The notes: a model not told the origin generated them from the letters alone. Counted from the first letter of the stretch, positions 18,663 through 26,637 are shown. The stretch: DNA of 64,000 nt from Oscillospiraceae bacterium (GCA_015065965.1 SVPH01000007.1:22167-86166), one strand, 5' to 3'. Numbers and translations are program-made.

Positions 18663-19550
18663 ATGAACAAGAAAATAATGGCAGCAATCAGCATGATACT
18701 TGTGTTCTCATTCCTTTTTGCTTTTACAGGATGTAACAGCACAACAGAGGAAGAAACAACCACAACAACAATTACTGCAAAGACTCCTCTTCCCACTGAT
18801 GTAACAACTTCTTTCAATGAAGAAGAAAGCCTTGTTATTACAGACACAACATATTCACCCGAACAACTTGCAGCAAACACCGTAACAATTTTTGAATATT
18901 TCAACCTTCATATCAACGAACTCAAGGGCGTTAAGGCTTCCGTTGAAATGGGTCAGGATAAGAGCATCGGCAAGGCAAAGGATGCTGAAGGCAACGAAGT
19001 TGCTATGAGCGACAACGATTATATCAATGCTGCTATCACAACTCTTGACAGTTATATGCTCAAAACAGACGGCGCAAGCCTTGAATACGGCGAAGACCTT
19101 GTTCCTTTCCTCCCCGTTAAGGGCGCATCATATGTAAGCGCAATTACTCTTGACGAAGTTGAAAGCGCAACTTGTGTTGATACAGACGGTCAGAGAGTTA
19201 TCACAGTTACTCTTAAGAGCCCTGCTCTCCCCGCAACAATTGAAAAGGCTTATGATATGGGCAATGTTGATGAGATTATGGCTGAGTTTGAGAAGGCAAA
19301 CGCTTATCTTACCGCTACAAAGCCTACTCTTACATATAAGGATTGCCAGATTATCATCACAGCAAATGTTGAAACAGACGAAGTTCACACAATCCAGTAT
19401 GTGAAGAACATTGATGTAGCAACAGATGTTACAGGTCAGGGTTCACTTGCAGATATGGGCACTGTTCCCGTAACATTCCGTTACAGCAACACTGTTACCT
19501 ATACTCTTGACAGAACAAATCCTGCCGAAACAACAGTTGCAGCAGAATAA
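18663..19550 (+). CDS. Secreted lipoprotein of unknown function
   Basis: A 295-residue lipoprotein. The signal peptide ends in a lipobox F-A-F-T-G-C, with C near residue 24. A Thr/Glu-rich linker (about 25-60) is typical of Clostridial surface lipoproteins. The remaining 230 residues look like a soluble, mostly beta domain with no motif I recognise. ATG at 18663 follows AAAGGAG at a normal distance. It has its own promoter and terminator, so it is probably monocistronic. Confidence 0.82.
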   Translation: MNKKIMAAISMILVFSFLFAFTGCNSTTEEETTTTTITAKTPLPTDVTTSFNEEESLVITDTTYSPEQLAANTVTIFEYFNLHINELKGVKASVEMGQDKSIGKAKDAEGNEVAMSDNDYINAAITTLDSYMLKTDGASLEYGEDLVPFLPVKGASYVSAITLDEVESATCVDTDGQRVITVTLKSPALPATIEKAYDMGNVDEIMAEFEKANAYLTATKPTLTYKDCQIIITANVETDEVHTIQYVKNIDVATDVTGQGSLADMGTVPVTFRYSNTVTYTLDRTNPAETTVAAE

Positions 19551-19563
19551 TTGAGTAAAATTT

Positions 19564-19589
19564 AACCCCGCCAAACGGCGGGGTTTTAT
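19564..19589 (+). terminator. Rho-independent terminator
   Basis: 9-bp stem AACCCCGCC / GGCGGGGTT with an AAAC loop and a T-tract. It sits between convergent genes and may partly serve the minus-strand gene too. Confidence 0.9.
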
Positions 19590-19594
19590 TATTG

Positions 19595-20917
19595 TTATTG
19601 ATAATCTTTCATGTATTCGCCGTGGGCTTCAATGAGTTCGTCAACCATTGCCTTGATTTCGTCAATTGAAAGTTCAGCGGCGGTGTGGGGTTCAAGCATT
19701 GCAGCCATATAGATATCTTCGCGCTTCTTTGTAACCGCAGCGTTGATTGTGAGAAGTTGAGCGTTGATGTTTGTCATGTTCATTGCTGCGAGTTGAACGG
19801 GCAGTTTGCCTACATGGCAGGGATGAATGCCTTTGCCGTCGATAAGGCAGGGAACTTCAACGCAGGCATCTGCGGGCAGGTTGTCGATAAGACCTGCGTT
19901 CAGAACGTTGCCGCCAATTTTATAGGGGTTGCCGGTAACGATTGATTCCATGATATATGAAGCATATTCGCCGCTTCTTTCATGTGTAATCTGACCGTTG
20001 TCAAGGATTCTTTCCTTTTCAGCCTTCCAGCCTGCAATCTGATTGACACAGCGGCGCGGATATTCGTCAAGAGGAATGTTATATCTTTCAATAAGTTCGG
20101 GGTACTTTGATTTGATATAGAAGCAGTTATATTCGGCATTATGTTCGCTGGATTCCGTGCAGTAGTATCCGAAGTTCTTTATATATTCAAATCTGACCAT
20201 ATCGCTGTGCTTTTCGGTTGCGTTCATTTCGGCAGCCTTTCTGCGGATTTCAGGGTAAAGGTCGTTGCCGTCCTTATCCTCAATCTCAAGCAGCCAGCCC
20301 ATGTGGTTTATGCCGGCGATAAGTTCTTTTCTGCCCTCAAGTTTATCTTCCATGCCGAGTCTGTTGAGCAAATCTCTTGAGCAACTCTGAACGCTGTGGC
20401 AGAGACCGATGGTTTTAACTTTTGTATATCTCTGCATATAGCCCGAAAGGATTGCCATGGGGTTTGTGTAGTTAAGGAACCATGCATTGGGGCAAACTTC
20501 TTCCATATCGTTTGCGAAATCCTGAAGAACGGGAATGGTTCTCAGACCTCTCATGATGCCGCCGATGCCGAGAGTATCGGCAATAGTCTGGCGCAGACCG
20601 TATTTTTTGGGCACTTCAAAGTCAATGATGGTGCAGGGGTCATAAAGACCTACCTGAATTGCATTAACAACAAAAGTAGCATCTCTGAGCGCTTCTTTTC
20701 TGTTTTCAACGCCGCAGTATTTTTCGATTTTTGCTCTGCCTTCGTTGATGTTGTTGTTCATTGCACTGAGGATAATGTAACTGTCCTCAAGTCTTTCCTC
20801 GTCAATATCATAAAGAGCGATAACGCTGTCACGCAGGCAGGGTGTGCACATACAGTCGCCAAGAACATTTCTGGCAAAAACGGTGCTGCCTGCACCCATG
20901 AAAGTAATTTTAACCAT
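19595..20917 (-). CDS. Glycoside hydrolase family 4, alpha-galactosidase type
   Basis: NAD- and Mn-dependent glycosidase of family 4. The Rossmann start is F-M-G-A-G-S-T-V-F-A-R-N. The metal Cys lies in G-L-C-H-S-V and the metal His in I-N-H-M-G-W. The C-H-S-V form is associated with alpha-galactosidases (MelA) rather than 6-phospho-glycosidases (C-N-x-P). ATG at 20917 was chosen because AAAGGAG lies just upstream; this gives 440 residues. It is divergent from a GPH symporter, the arrangement of melibiose or raffinose uptake and cleavage pairs. Confidence 0.92.
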   Translation of the reverse strand: MVKITFMGAGSTVFARNVLGDCMCTPCLRDSVIALYDIDEERLEDSYIILSAMNNNINEGRAKIEKYCGVENRKEALRDATFVVNAIQVGLYDPCTIIDFEVPKKYGLRQTIADTLGIGGIMRGLRTIPVLQDFANDMEEVCPNAWFLNYTNPMAILSGYMQRYTKVKTIGLCHSVQSCSRDLLNRLGMEDKLEGRKELIAGINHMGWLLEIEDKDGNDLYPEIRRKAAEMNATEKHSDMVRFEYIKNFGYYCTESSEHNAEYNCFYIKSKYPELIERYNIPLDEYPRRCVNQIAGWKAEKERILDNGQITHERSGEYASYIMESIVTGNPYKIGGNVLNAGLIDNLPADACVEVPCLIDGKGIHPCHVGKLPVQLAAMNMTNINAQLLTINAAVTKKREDIYMAAMLEPHTAAELSIDEIKAMVDELIEAHGEYMKDYQ

Positions 20918-20947
20918 ATTGTTTCTCCTTTCGGAATTTGTAACTTT

Positions 20948-20976
20948 AATATAGCACACCGATAAAGGATTTACAA
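20948..20976 (-). promoter_or_regulatory. Promoter for the GH4 gene
   Basis: On the minus strand: TTGTAA (complement of 20971-20976), 17-base spacer, TATATT (complement of 20948-20953) with an upstream TGC giving an extended -10. Confidence 0.65.
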
Positions 20977-21005
20977 CAGAAAAAATTGTTTTACTTCAAA
21001 ATTTA

Positions 21006-21034
21006 TTGCCTTATTTGTTTTTATATGTTAAGAT
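21006..21034 (+). promoter_or_regulatory. Promoter for the third GPH symporter
   Basis: TTGCCT (21006-21011), 17-base spacer, TAAGAT (21029-21034), about 30 bases before the ribosome site. It is divergent from the GH4 promoter about 30 bases away. Confidence 0.5.
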
Positions 21035-21063
21035 ATAGCCATATTATTCAAGGATGTGACAGC

Positions 21064-22446
21064 ATGAATAAAGTTTCTCTCAGGGAAAAATTCGGCTACG
21101 GAGTAGGCGCAATCGGTCTTGACCTCAGTTACGGCATGTTCTATTCCTATTTGTCAATTTATCTTACAAATGCACTCGGCATCAGCCCTGTATTTTTGCT
21201 TGTTCTTGCGCCTCTTGCAAGGCTTTGGGACGGCATAAATGACCCGATGATGGGCATGATTGTTGACAAAACAAAAACGAAGATGGGTAAATACCGTCCG
21301 TGGATTTTAACGGGCGCAATGCTTAATGCAGTTGTGCTCTGTCTGCTTTTCAACAACCCCGGTTTTGCAGCAGGCTCAACAGGTCTTTATATTTATGTTG
21401 CGGTGTTCTATGTGCTCTGGGGTATGACTAACACCCTTGCGGACATTCCTTTTTGGTCAATGATTCCCTCTTTTGCGAGTGAAGAAAAGGACAGAAATCT
21501 TGTTTCAACAATCGCAAGAGCATTTTCGGGTCTCGGTCAGGGTATTGTTTCAATTTTCACTGCTATTGCGGTTGCTGCTCTCGGCGGCGTTGCAGGCAGT
21601 GACCTTGATACAATGAGTGCAGGAACGCTCACAAAAGGTTTCGGAAAATGGTCAATAATCATGGCGGTTGCGCTCATCTTCTTTGCGGGCATAAGTGTTC
21701 TTTCAACAAAAGAAAGACGCATTGTTGTCAACGAAGAGAAGTTCTCATTCAAAGCGGCAATCAACGCCATAAAACAGAATGACCAACTCCTTGTTTTCAT
21801 GCTTTTTGCGATGATTTCAAACGCAGGTTTCTATATGACATCGGGTATCAGCAGTTATTATTTTGATGCTGTTGCAGGCGACCTTACATTGCAGTCAAAG
21901 TTCAATCTTATGGGAACTGTCGGTTCGGTTCTTTCGCTTCTTGTTATCCCTGTTTGTTCAAAATTCATGAGCAACCGTTCAACCTATAAACTTTCGCTCG
22001 GTATGGTTGCAGCGGGTTATATCGGCATGGCAATCGTAGGCTATCTTTTTGACGGTAACGTTTATGCTCTCGGTGCATGCTATATTCTCACATCTCTCGG
22101 TACGGGAAGTATGTTCGTTAACCAGACTGTTATGCTTGCAGACTGCGTTGACTACGGTGAATATAAAACAGGCAAACGCAACCAGAGCCTTACTTTCTCA
22201 ATGAAAGGTTTCTTGCAGAAAATGGCATATACCGTTCAGTCAATTATCATGTATGCCGCATTCAGCGTTACCGGTTTTGACGGCAACCTTGCTCAGCAGC
22301 CGGAAGCCGCAAAGAGCGCAATTTCTTTCCTTATGTTCATTGTGCCTCCCGTTATGATTATAATTTCTTACATTATTTTCTCAAAGAAATACAAAATCCA
22401 CGGTGAGTTCAAGCAGGAAGTGCTTAAAGCAGTAAGTGAAAAATAA
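21064..22446 (+). CDS. GPH-family sugar:cation symporter, likely alpha-galactoside uptake
   Basis: A 460-residue major facilitator with about 12 membrane segments. The family loop D-P-M-M-G-M-I-V-D-K-T-K-T-K-M-G-K-Y-R-P is near residue 60, with T-L-A-D-I-P-F-W further on. ATG at 21064 follows AAGGATG; in-frame ATGs further upstream lack a site. The divergent GH4 gene suggests melibiose or a related alpha-galactoside as substrate, by analogy with MelA-MelB pairs. This is inferred from context. Confidence 0.92.
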   Translation: MNKVSLREKFGYGVGAIGLDLSYGMFYSYLSIYLTNALGISPVFLLVLAPLARLWDGINDPMMGMIVDKTKTKMGKYRPWILTGAMLNAVVLCLLFNNPGFAAGSTGLYIYVAVFYVLWGMTNTLADIPFWSMIPSFASEEKDRNLVSTIARAFSGLGQGIVSIFTAIAVAALGGVAGSDLDTMSAGTLTKGFGKWSIIMAVALIFFAGISVLSTKERRIVVNEEKFSFKAAINAIKQNDQLLVFMLFAMISNAGFYMTSGISSYYFDAVAGDLTLQSKFNLMGTVGSVLSLLVIPVCSKFMSNRSTYKLSLGMVAAGYIGMAIVGYLFDGNVYALGACYILTSLGTGSMFVNQTVMLADCVDYGEYKTGKRNQSLTFSMKGFLQKMAYTVQSIIMYAAFSVTGFDGNLAQQPEAAKSAISFLMFIVPPVMIIISYIIFSKKYKIHGEFKQEVLKAVSEK

Positions 22447-22447
22447 G

Positions 22448-22561
22448 AACAAAAAACGCCGTCTCATACGAGGCGGCGTTCTTCGTGAAAAAATGTTATG
22501 AGAAATTGACTTCTTCAGGAGAAAGAAGATTATGTTTGCACAGTTAGTTGCAACTAACTGT
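22448..22561 (-). ncRNA. Candidate small RNA with anti-Shine-Dalgarno loop
   Basis: A self-contained minus-strand transcription unit lies in the 318-base gap between the symporter and pnp. There is a near-consensus promoter (22568-22596) and a predicted RNA start near 22561. A 5' hairpin forms from the palindrome at 22537-22564. A second hairpin CTTCTT / AAGAAG has the loop TCTCCTG, which contains the complement of AGGAG. Finally an 11-bp terminator stem AACGCCGCCTC / GAGACGGCGTT (one G-T pair) is followed by TTTT on this strand (22455-22480). No ORF with a ribosome site fits. The RNA would be about 110 bases. The terminator also lies just after the symporter stop and may end that transcript as well, although its plus-side T-tract is poor. 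Confidence 0.45.
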
Positions 22562-22564
22562 GCA
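22537..22564. repeat. Perfect 28-bp palindrome over a predicted transcription start
   Basis: TGCACAGTTAGT-TGCA-ACTAACTGTGCA, fully self-complementary. The core TTAGTTGCAACTAA resembles MarR-family operators. It begins a few bases after the -10 of the minus-strand promoter, so it could be a repressor site, an RNA 5' hairpin, or both. Confidence 0.75.
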
Positions 22565-22567
22565 TGT

Positions 22568-22596
22568 ATAATATCATATAATTTGGTGTTTGTCAA
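22568..22596 (-). promoter_or_regulatory. Strong promoter for the candidate small RNA
   Basis: On the minus strand: TTGACA (complement of 22591-22596), 17-base spacer, TATTAT (complement of 22568-22573). It faces the 3' end of the symporter gene. Confidence 0.65.
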
Positions 22597-22652
22597 GAGT
22601 TTTTTAAAGGAAAATTATAGCCCGAAAATATTTAAAAAAGGTAACAGTGTAG

Positions 22653-22671
22653 GGGACGGGTTTCCCGTCCC
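22653..22671. repeat. GC-rich hairpin GGGACGGG-TTT-CCCGTCCC
   Basis: A perfect 8-bp stem with a TTT loop and no T-tract. The sequence is much richer in GC than the surrounding gap. It resembles a dispersed intergenic palindrome, but only this copy was noticed in the window. Confidence 0.4.
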
Positions 22672-22720
22672 GCTTGAACATGCGCCTTACGGCACACACG
22701 GACAGACACTGAAATAATGC

Positions 22721-22751
22721 AAAAAAACGGCAGGATAAAAATATCCTGCCG
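22721..22751 (-). terminator. Terminator of pnp
   Basis: 10-bp stem CGGCAGGATA / TATCCTGCCG with a 4-base loop. On the minus strand it is followed by seven T (complement of 22721-22727). Confidence 0.92.
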
Positions 22752-22764
22752 CATTCTATTTTTA

Positions 22765-24954
22765 TTAGTCTCTCTTCTGTCTGCCGCCTCTGTCGCTGCG
22801 GAAATCTCTTCTGGGCTTTCTGGGAGCATCTGAAACTGTGTTTTCGGGAACAAGACCTTCAACTTCGATAAGTGCCTCGCGGCGTGAGAAGTTGAGTCTG
22901 CCCTGATCATCCTTGGGAAGAACCTTAACGATAACTTCATCGCCAACGTTAACTGCGTCTTCAACCTTTTCTGTTCTCTTAACATCGAGTTGGCTGATGT
23001 GAACCATGCCCTCTTTACCGGGAGCGATTTCAACAAATGCGCCGAAACTCATAAGGCGGGTAACAACGCCCTTGTAGATTGCGCCGACTTCGGGGTCATT
23101 AGCAATTGTTTCAACAATGAAGATTGCTCTGCGTGCATCTTCGATATCTGTTGATGAAACAAAGATGTTGCCGTCTTCCTGAACGTCAATCTTACAGTTG
23201 CATTCTGCGCAGATTTTCTGGATAACCTTGCCCTGCTTGCCGATAACATCGCCGATCTTTTCAGGGTCAATCTTTGTTGTGAGCATCTTGGGTGCCCATT
23301 TTGAAAGTTCTGCTCTGGGTTCGGGGATAACGGGGAGCATGATTTCATCAAGGATGTAGCATCTTGCAGTGTAAGTCTTGTCAAGAGCCTCTCTGATAAT
23401 TGCGGGAGTAAGACCGTGAACCTTGAGGTCCATCTGGATTGATGTGATACCTTTCTTTGTACCTGCAACCTTGAAGTCCATATCGCCGAAGAAGTCTTCA
23501 AGACCCTGAATATCAACCATGGTCATGAAACGGTCGCCTTCAGTGATAAGACCGCATGAGATACCTGCAACGGGAGCCTTGATGGGAACACCTGCTGCCA
23601 TAAGTGAAAGTGTTGAACCGCAAACTGAGCCCTGTGATGTTGAGCCGTTTGATGAAAGAACTTCGGAAACAACACGGATTGTGTAAGGGAATTCTTCAAC
23701 TGAGGGAAGAACGGGGATGAGAGAACGCTCTGCAAGTGCGCCGTGGCCGATTTCTCTTCTGCCGGGGCCTCTGCTGGGCTTTGTTTCGCCAACTGAATAT
23801 GAGGGGAAGTTGTAGTGGTGCATATAACGCTTTGATTCTTCTTCGTCAAGGCCGTCAAGCAACTGAGCGTCGCTCATGGGGCCAAGAGTTGTGATTGAAA
23901 GAACCTGAGTCTGGCCTCTGGTGAACATACCTGAGCCGTGAACTCTGTCAAGAAGGTCAACTTCTGCGTTAAGAGGACGGATTTCGTTGATACCTCTGCC
24001 GTCAACACGCTTGCCGTCGTCAAGAAGCCAGCGGCGAACAACGTATTTCTGAACTTTGTAAAGACATTCTTCAATCTTAACTTCCATGTCAGGATAGATT
24101 TCATCGAATTTTTCGTGAACCTTATCGTAAACGGGCTTAAGGCGCTCGTCACGGATTCTCTTATCGTCTGTATCAAGAGCATAGCGGATATCTTCGATTG
24201 CGAAGTCCTTGATTGCTTCGTACATCTCGGGATCGGGATCGTTTGAGGGGAAGTCAACCTTCTCCTTGCCGCATTCTGCCTTAATCTGATTGATGAATTC
24301 TACGATTCTCTGGTTTTCTTTATGAGCGAACATGATGCCGTCATACATGTCGTCGTTTGAAACTTCGTTAGCGCCTGCTTCAATCATTGCAACAAGGTCG
24401 CTTGTTGAAGCAACGGTAACATACATATCGCTCTTTGCTCTCTGCTCAAGAGTGGGGTTGATAACATACTGACCGTCAACAAGACCTACAACAACGCCTG
24501 AAATGGGGCCGTCCCAAGGAATTTCTGAAATAGAAATTGCGATAGAAACGCCGAGCATTGCAGCGATTTCGGGCTGACAGTCGGGGTCAACTGACATAAC
24601 GGTTGCAACAACGCCAACATCGTTTCTCATATCCTTGGGGAAAAGAGGTCTGATGGGTCTGTCGATAACACGCGATGCGAGAGTTGCCTTTTCACTTGCC
24701 TTGCCTTCACGGCGCTGGAATGAGCCGGGGATTCTGCCTACTGAATAGAGTTTCTCTTCATAGTCAACCGAAAGGGGGAAGAAATCAACACCCTCTCTGG
24801 GTTTTGCGGCCATAGTTGCTGTGCAAAGCACGTTTGTGTCGCCGTAGCGAACAAGGCATGAGCCGCCTGCAAGTTGAGCCATTTTGCCTACTTCAACAAC
24901 AAAAGGTCTGCCTGCGATTTCTGTTTCGTACTTTTTGAATGCTTCAAAAAACAT
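22765..24954 (-). CDS. pnp: Polyribonucleotide nucleotidyltransferase (PNPase)
   Basis: Phosphorolytic 3'-5' exoribonuclease of the RNA degradosome. The 729 residues contain two RNase PH domains (about 1-230 and 310-540), a KH domain (about 555-615, with the G-x-x-G in I-G-K-Q-G-K) and an S1 domain (about 620-690). A basic Arg-rich tail ends the protein. Typical segments include R-R-E-G-K and F-P-S-Y-S-V-G-E. ATG at 24954 (M-F-F-E-A-F) has GAGAGG upstream; an earlier in-frame ATG at 25020 lies inside the leader hairpin. It is downstream of rpsO on the same strand, the arrangement conserved in many bacteria. Confidence 0.97.
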   Translation of the reverse strand: MFFEAFKKYETEIAGRPFVVEVGKMAQLAGGSCLVRYGDTNVLCTATMAAKPREGVDFFPLSVDYEEKLYSVGRIPGSFQRREGKASEKATLASRVIDRPIRPLFPKDMRNDVGVVATVMSVDPDCQPEIAAMLGVSIAISISEIPWDGPISGVVVGLVDGQYVINPTLEQRAKSDMYVTVASTSDLVAMIEAGANEVSNDDMYDGIMFAHKENQRIVEFINQIKAECGKEKVDFPSNDPDPEMYEAIKDFAIEDIRYALDTDDKRIRDERLKPVYDKVHEKFDEIYPDMEVKIEECLYKVQKYVVRRWLLDDGKRVDGRGINEIRPLNAEVDLLDRVHGSGMFTRGQTQVLSITTLGPMSDAQLLDGLDEEESKRYMHHYNFPSYSVGETKPSRGPGRREIGHGALAERSLIPVLPSVEEFPYTIRVVSEVLSSNGSTSQGSVCGSTLSLMAAGVPIKAPVAGISCGLITEGDRFMTMVDIQGLEDFFGDMDFKVAGTKKGITSIQMDLKVHGLTPAIIREALDKTYTARCYILDEIMLPVIPEPRAELSKWAPKMLTTKIDPEKIGDVIGKQGKVIQKICAECNCKIDVQEDGNIFVSSTDIEDARRAIFIVETIANDPEVGAIYKGVVTRLMSFGAFVEIAPGKEGMVHISQLDVKRTEKVEDAVNVGDEVIVKVLPKDDQGRLNFSRREALIEVEGLVPENTVSDAPRKPRRDFRSDRGGRQKRD

Positions 24955-24985
24955 TTTTCTACCTCTCTGTAAAATTATATTTCCA

Positions 24986-25076
24986 CAGGCGGCAGGCTTT
25001 GGGTTTAGCAATAAATCCAACCTCTGTTTTCACAGAAACTCGATTTACCGCTAAAACCGAGGGAATGCGCCGCCTG
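24986..25076 (-). promoter_or_regulatory. Large nested hairpin in the pnp leader
   Basis: Nested complementary arms: CAGGCGGC (24986-24993) with GCCGCCTG (25069-25076); GGTTTAGC (25002-25009) with GCTAAAACC (25050-25058); TAAATC (25012-25017) with GATTTA (25042-25047); TCTGT with ACAGA at the tip. The fold spans 91 bases and ends about 30 bases before the pnp start. In E. coli a long leader hairpin at the same place is cut by RNase III and lets PNPase repress itself. The same role here is inferred. Confidence 0.7.
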
Positions 25077-25154
25077 AAAGATTCGATTTTTTGACGGTTT
25101 AAAGTTGTAACAGGCTAACACTTTAATATATTAACCCGACCTTTAAAACGACAC

Positions 25155-25185
25155 AAAGCAGGCAAGATGAGTTCCTGCCTGCTTT
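25155..25185 (-). terminator. Hairpin after rpsO (weak terminator or processing site)
   Basis: 10-bp stem AAAGCAGGCA / TGCCTGCTTT just after the rpsO stop. On the minus strand only a short TTTT, several bases away, follows it. It may allow partial read-through into pnp or protect the rpsO mRNA end. Confidence 0.6.
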
Positions 25186-25194
25186 ATTGATGAA

Positions 25195-25458
25195 TTATTT
25201 ACGGATACCGAGTCTTGCAATGATTGAACGGTAACGCTCAATGTCAACCTTCTGAAGGTAAGCAAGGAGGTTTCTTCTGTGACCAACCATCATAAGAAGG
25301 CCTCTTCTTGAGTGGTGGTCTTTCTTGTGCTCCTTAAGATGCTCAGTGAGGTCGTTGATTCTCTTTGTGAGAACAGCGATCTGAACTTCGGGTGAACCTG
25401 TGTCACCTTCGTGGAGAGCATATTCCTGCATGATTGCGGTCTTTTCTGCCTGTGTCAT
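25195..25458 (-). CDS. rpsO: 30S ribosomal protein S15
   Basis: Small-subunit primary binding protein for the central domain of 16S rRNA. The 87 residues cover the whole family, including [14 protein letters not shown] and the C-terminal R-L-G-I-R-K. AGGTGAA precedes ATG at 25458. It is followed by pnp. Confidence 0.99.
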   Translation of the reverse strand: MTQAEKTAIMQEYALHEGDTGSPEVQIAVLTKRINDLTEHLKEHKKDHHSRRGLLMMVGHRRNLLAYLQKVDIERYRSIIARLGIRK

Positions 25459-25564
25459 TGTTTTTCACCTCATTTAAATATTTGCCTCAGATCCCAGAAA
25501 GCGGCAGGTGAACACCTCGTTGAGGTTTACTCCGCAACCCGAGAAACGGGCATGTGCAAATCGG
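25459..25564 (-). promoter_or_regulatory. Structured 5' leader of rpsO, possible S15 autoregulatory site
   Basis: About 100 bases between the promoter and the rpsO start. The minus-strand RNA can pair GCGG...CCGC around an inner hairpin CCTC-AACG-AGG. S15 represses its own mRNA through such leaders in several bacterial groups, but I could not match this one to a known class. Confidence 0.4.
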
Positions 25565-25593
25565 ATTATATCATAAAGAAACCGACTTGTAAA
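25565..25593 (-). promoter_or_regulatory. Promoter for rpsO-pnp
   Basis: On the minus strand: TTTACA (complement of 25588-25593), 17-base spacer, TATAAT (complement of 25565-25570). Confidence 0.8.
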
Positions 25594-25670
25594 GAGTTTT
25601 TTAAAAATTATTTTCACTGCCCAATTCGTGCTGTTTTGCATAGAATGGATTGAAAGCGTTTGCTTTCGCA

Positions 25671-25743
25671 GAAAAACAAGGCGGCTGCCGTCAACGGTGG
25701 CATTTATGCCCTTGGGGAGCCGGGCAGACACATGGCAGCCGCC
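25671..25743 (-). terminator. Terminator or structured RNA with a 10-bp closing stem
   Basis: GGCGGCTGCC (25680-25689) pairs perfectly with GGCAGCCGCC (25734-25743). On the minus strand it begins 12 bases after the LytM gene and is followed by TTGTTTTT, as a terminator would be. The 44-base apical part is long for a terminator and can form inner stems (TGCCC/GGGCA or GGCAT/ATGCC, mutually exclusive). Confidence 0.65.
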
Positions 25744-25754
25744 ATCATCATAGA

Positions 25755-26444
25755 TTATTCTGCTGAATTATCTCCGACTTTATTCAGCGCCTTAAGTGGG
25801 TCAACATATTCACCGTCAATCAGAATTTCAAGGTGAAGATGATCACTGTCGCTGATTTCAACAGGGATATGTCCGAGAGAACCTATTTTATCGTACTTTT
25901 CAACCTCGCTGCCTTCGGGCAGGCAACTGCCGCTTTTGAGCCCGCAGTAACGTACGGTCATTCCGTTGCCGTGGTCAATCTCAACAACCGTACCCCAGAA
26001 ACTGTCGTCATAAACCTTTTTAACGGTGCCGTTTGAAACAGCAACAACATCGTTGCCTGCACTGCCGCCGAAATCAACGCCGTTATGAACTCTCCAGTCG
26101 CCCATTGTTTTAGACTCCACCATTTCGCCGTTGCTGAAATCTTTTGTGATATCCGTGCCCATAGGCAAAGCAAAATTGCCTGAGAAAGGTTTGTTCCCTT
26201 CAACTTTTTCGGTTGTGGAATAAACTCGCTCATCCTCGATGCCGCTGACTCCGATGTTAACCTCGTGGGTCAGCGGCTGAGTTGTTTCTTCAATGCTCCA
26301 CTGAACGGTTACACGGCTGAAATCCTCTTCGCTTTCTGTTTCGGGAGAACCGACAAAACCGATTGTTGCGCCAATGCCGACCGCAACAAGGCATATCGCA
26401 AGGGCAAGATAAATATTGGGATATTTTTTGATTTTCTTTTTCAT
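25755..26444 (-). CDS. Membrane-anchored LytM/M23 peptidase-domain protein, SpoIIQ-like
   Basis: A 229-residue protein with one N-terminal membrane segment (about 10-31), an extracytoplasmic linker and an M23 (LytM) domain. The metal and catalytic residues are intact: H-N-G-V-D (H-x3-D) and H-L-H-L-E (H-x-H). Size, single anchor and domain layout match clostridial SpoIIQ, the forespore protein that pairs with SpoIIIAH during engulfment; however, any cell-wall M23 endopeptidase could look similar. It is divergent from gltX and followed by a strong hairpin. No other sporulation gene is in the window, so the SpoIIQ identity remains a hypothesis. Confidence 0.85.
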   Translation of the reverse strand: MKKKIKKYPNIYLALAICLVAVGIGATIGFVGSPETESEEDFSRVTVQWSIEETTQPLTHEVNIGVSGIEDERVYSTTEKVEGNKPFSGNFALPMGTDITKDFSNGEMVESKTMGDWRVHNGVDFGGSAGNDVVAVSNGTVKKVYDDSFWGTVVEIDHGNGMTVRYCGLKSGSCLPEGSEVEKYDKIGSLGHIPVEISDSDHLHLEILIDGEYVDPLKALNKVGDNSAE

Positions 26445-26566
26445 AGAAAAGCCTCTTTTCGCTGTTGTTTTCCCTCATATTTTTGGCAAAGAGAGTCCGT
26501 TTTATTCTTTAACAGCATTGAATACCAAAAAAATTGAGCGTAACGGCAAAAATTTGAAAATATCTC

Positions 26567-26595
26567 TTGATACTTGCGGAGTTTTCTGCAATAAT
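26567..26595 (+). promoter_or_regulatory. Promoter for gltX-glnS
   Basis: TTGATA (26567-26572), 17-base spacer, AATAAT (26590-26595), about 30 bases before AGGAG and the TTG start. Confidence 0.6.
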
Positions 26596-26637
26596 AATAG
26601 GGTATAAGTAAAATTATATTTATAGGAGTGTATATAT

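Noticed and set aside
22653..22671. GC-rich hairpin taken as a terminator of the symporter
   Set aside because: No T-tract follows it on either strand, and the symporter stop is already followed by a stem at 22455.
22532..22717. A 61-codon frame on the plus strand over the palindrome
   Set aside because: There is no ribosome site at its start, the composition is unlike the other genes, and it crosses the promoter, palindrome and GC hairpin elements.
25680..25743. Resemblance of CTTGGGGAG and GTCAAC segments to a manganese (yybP-ykoY) riboswitch
   Set aside because: The order and spacing of the conserved blocks are wrong, and no metal transporter gene follows.
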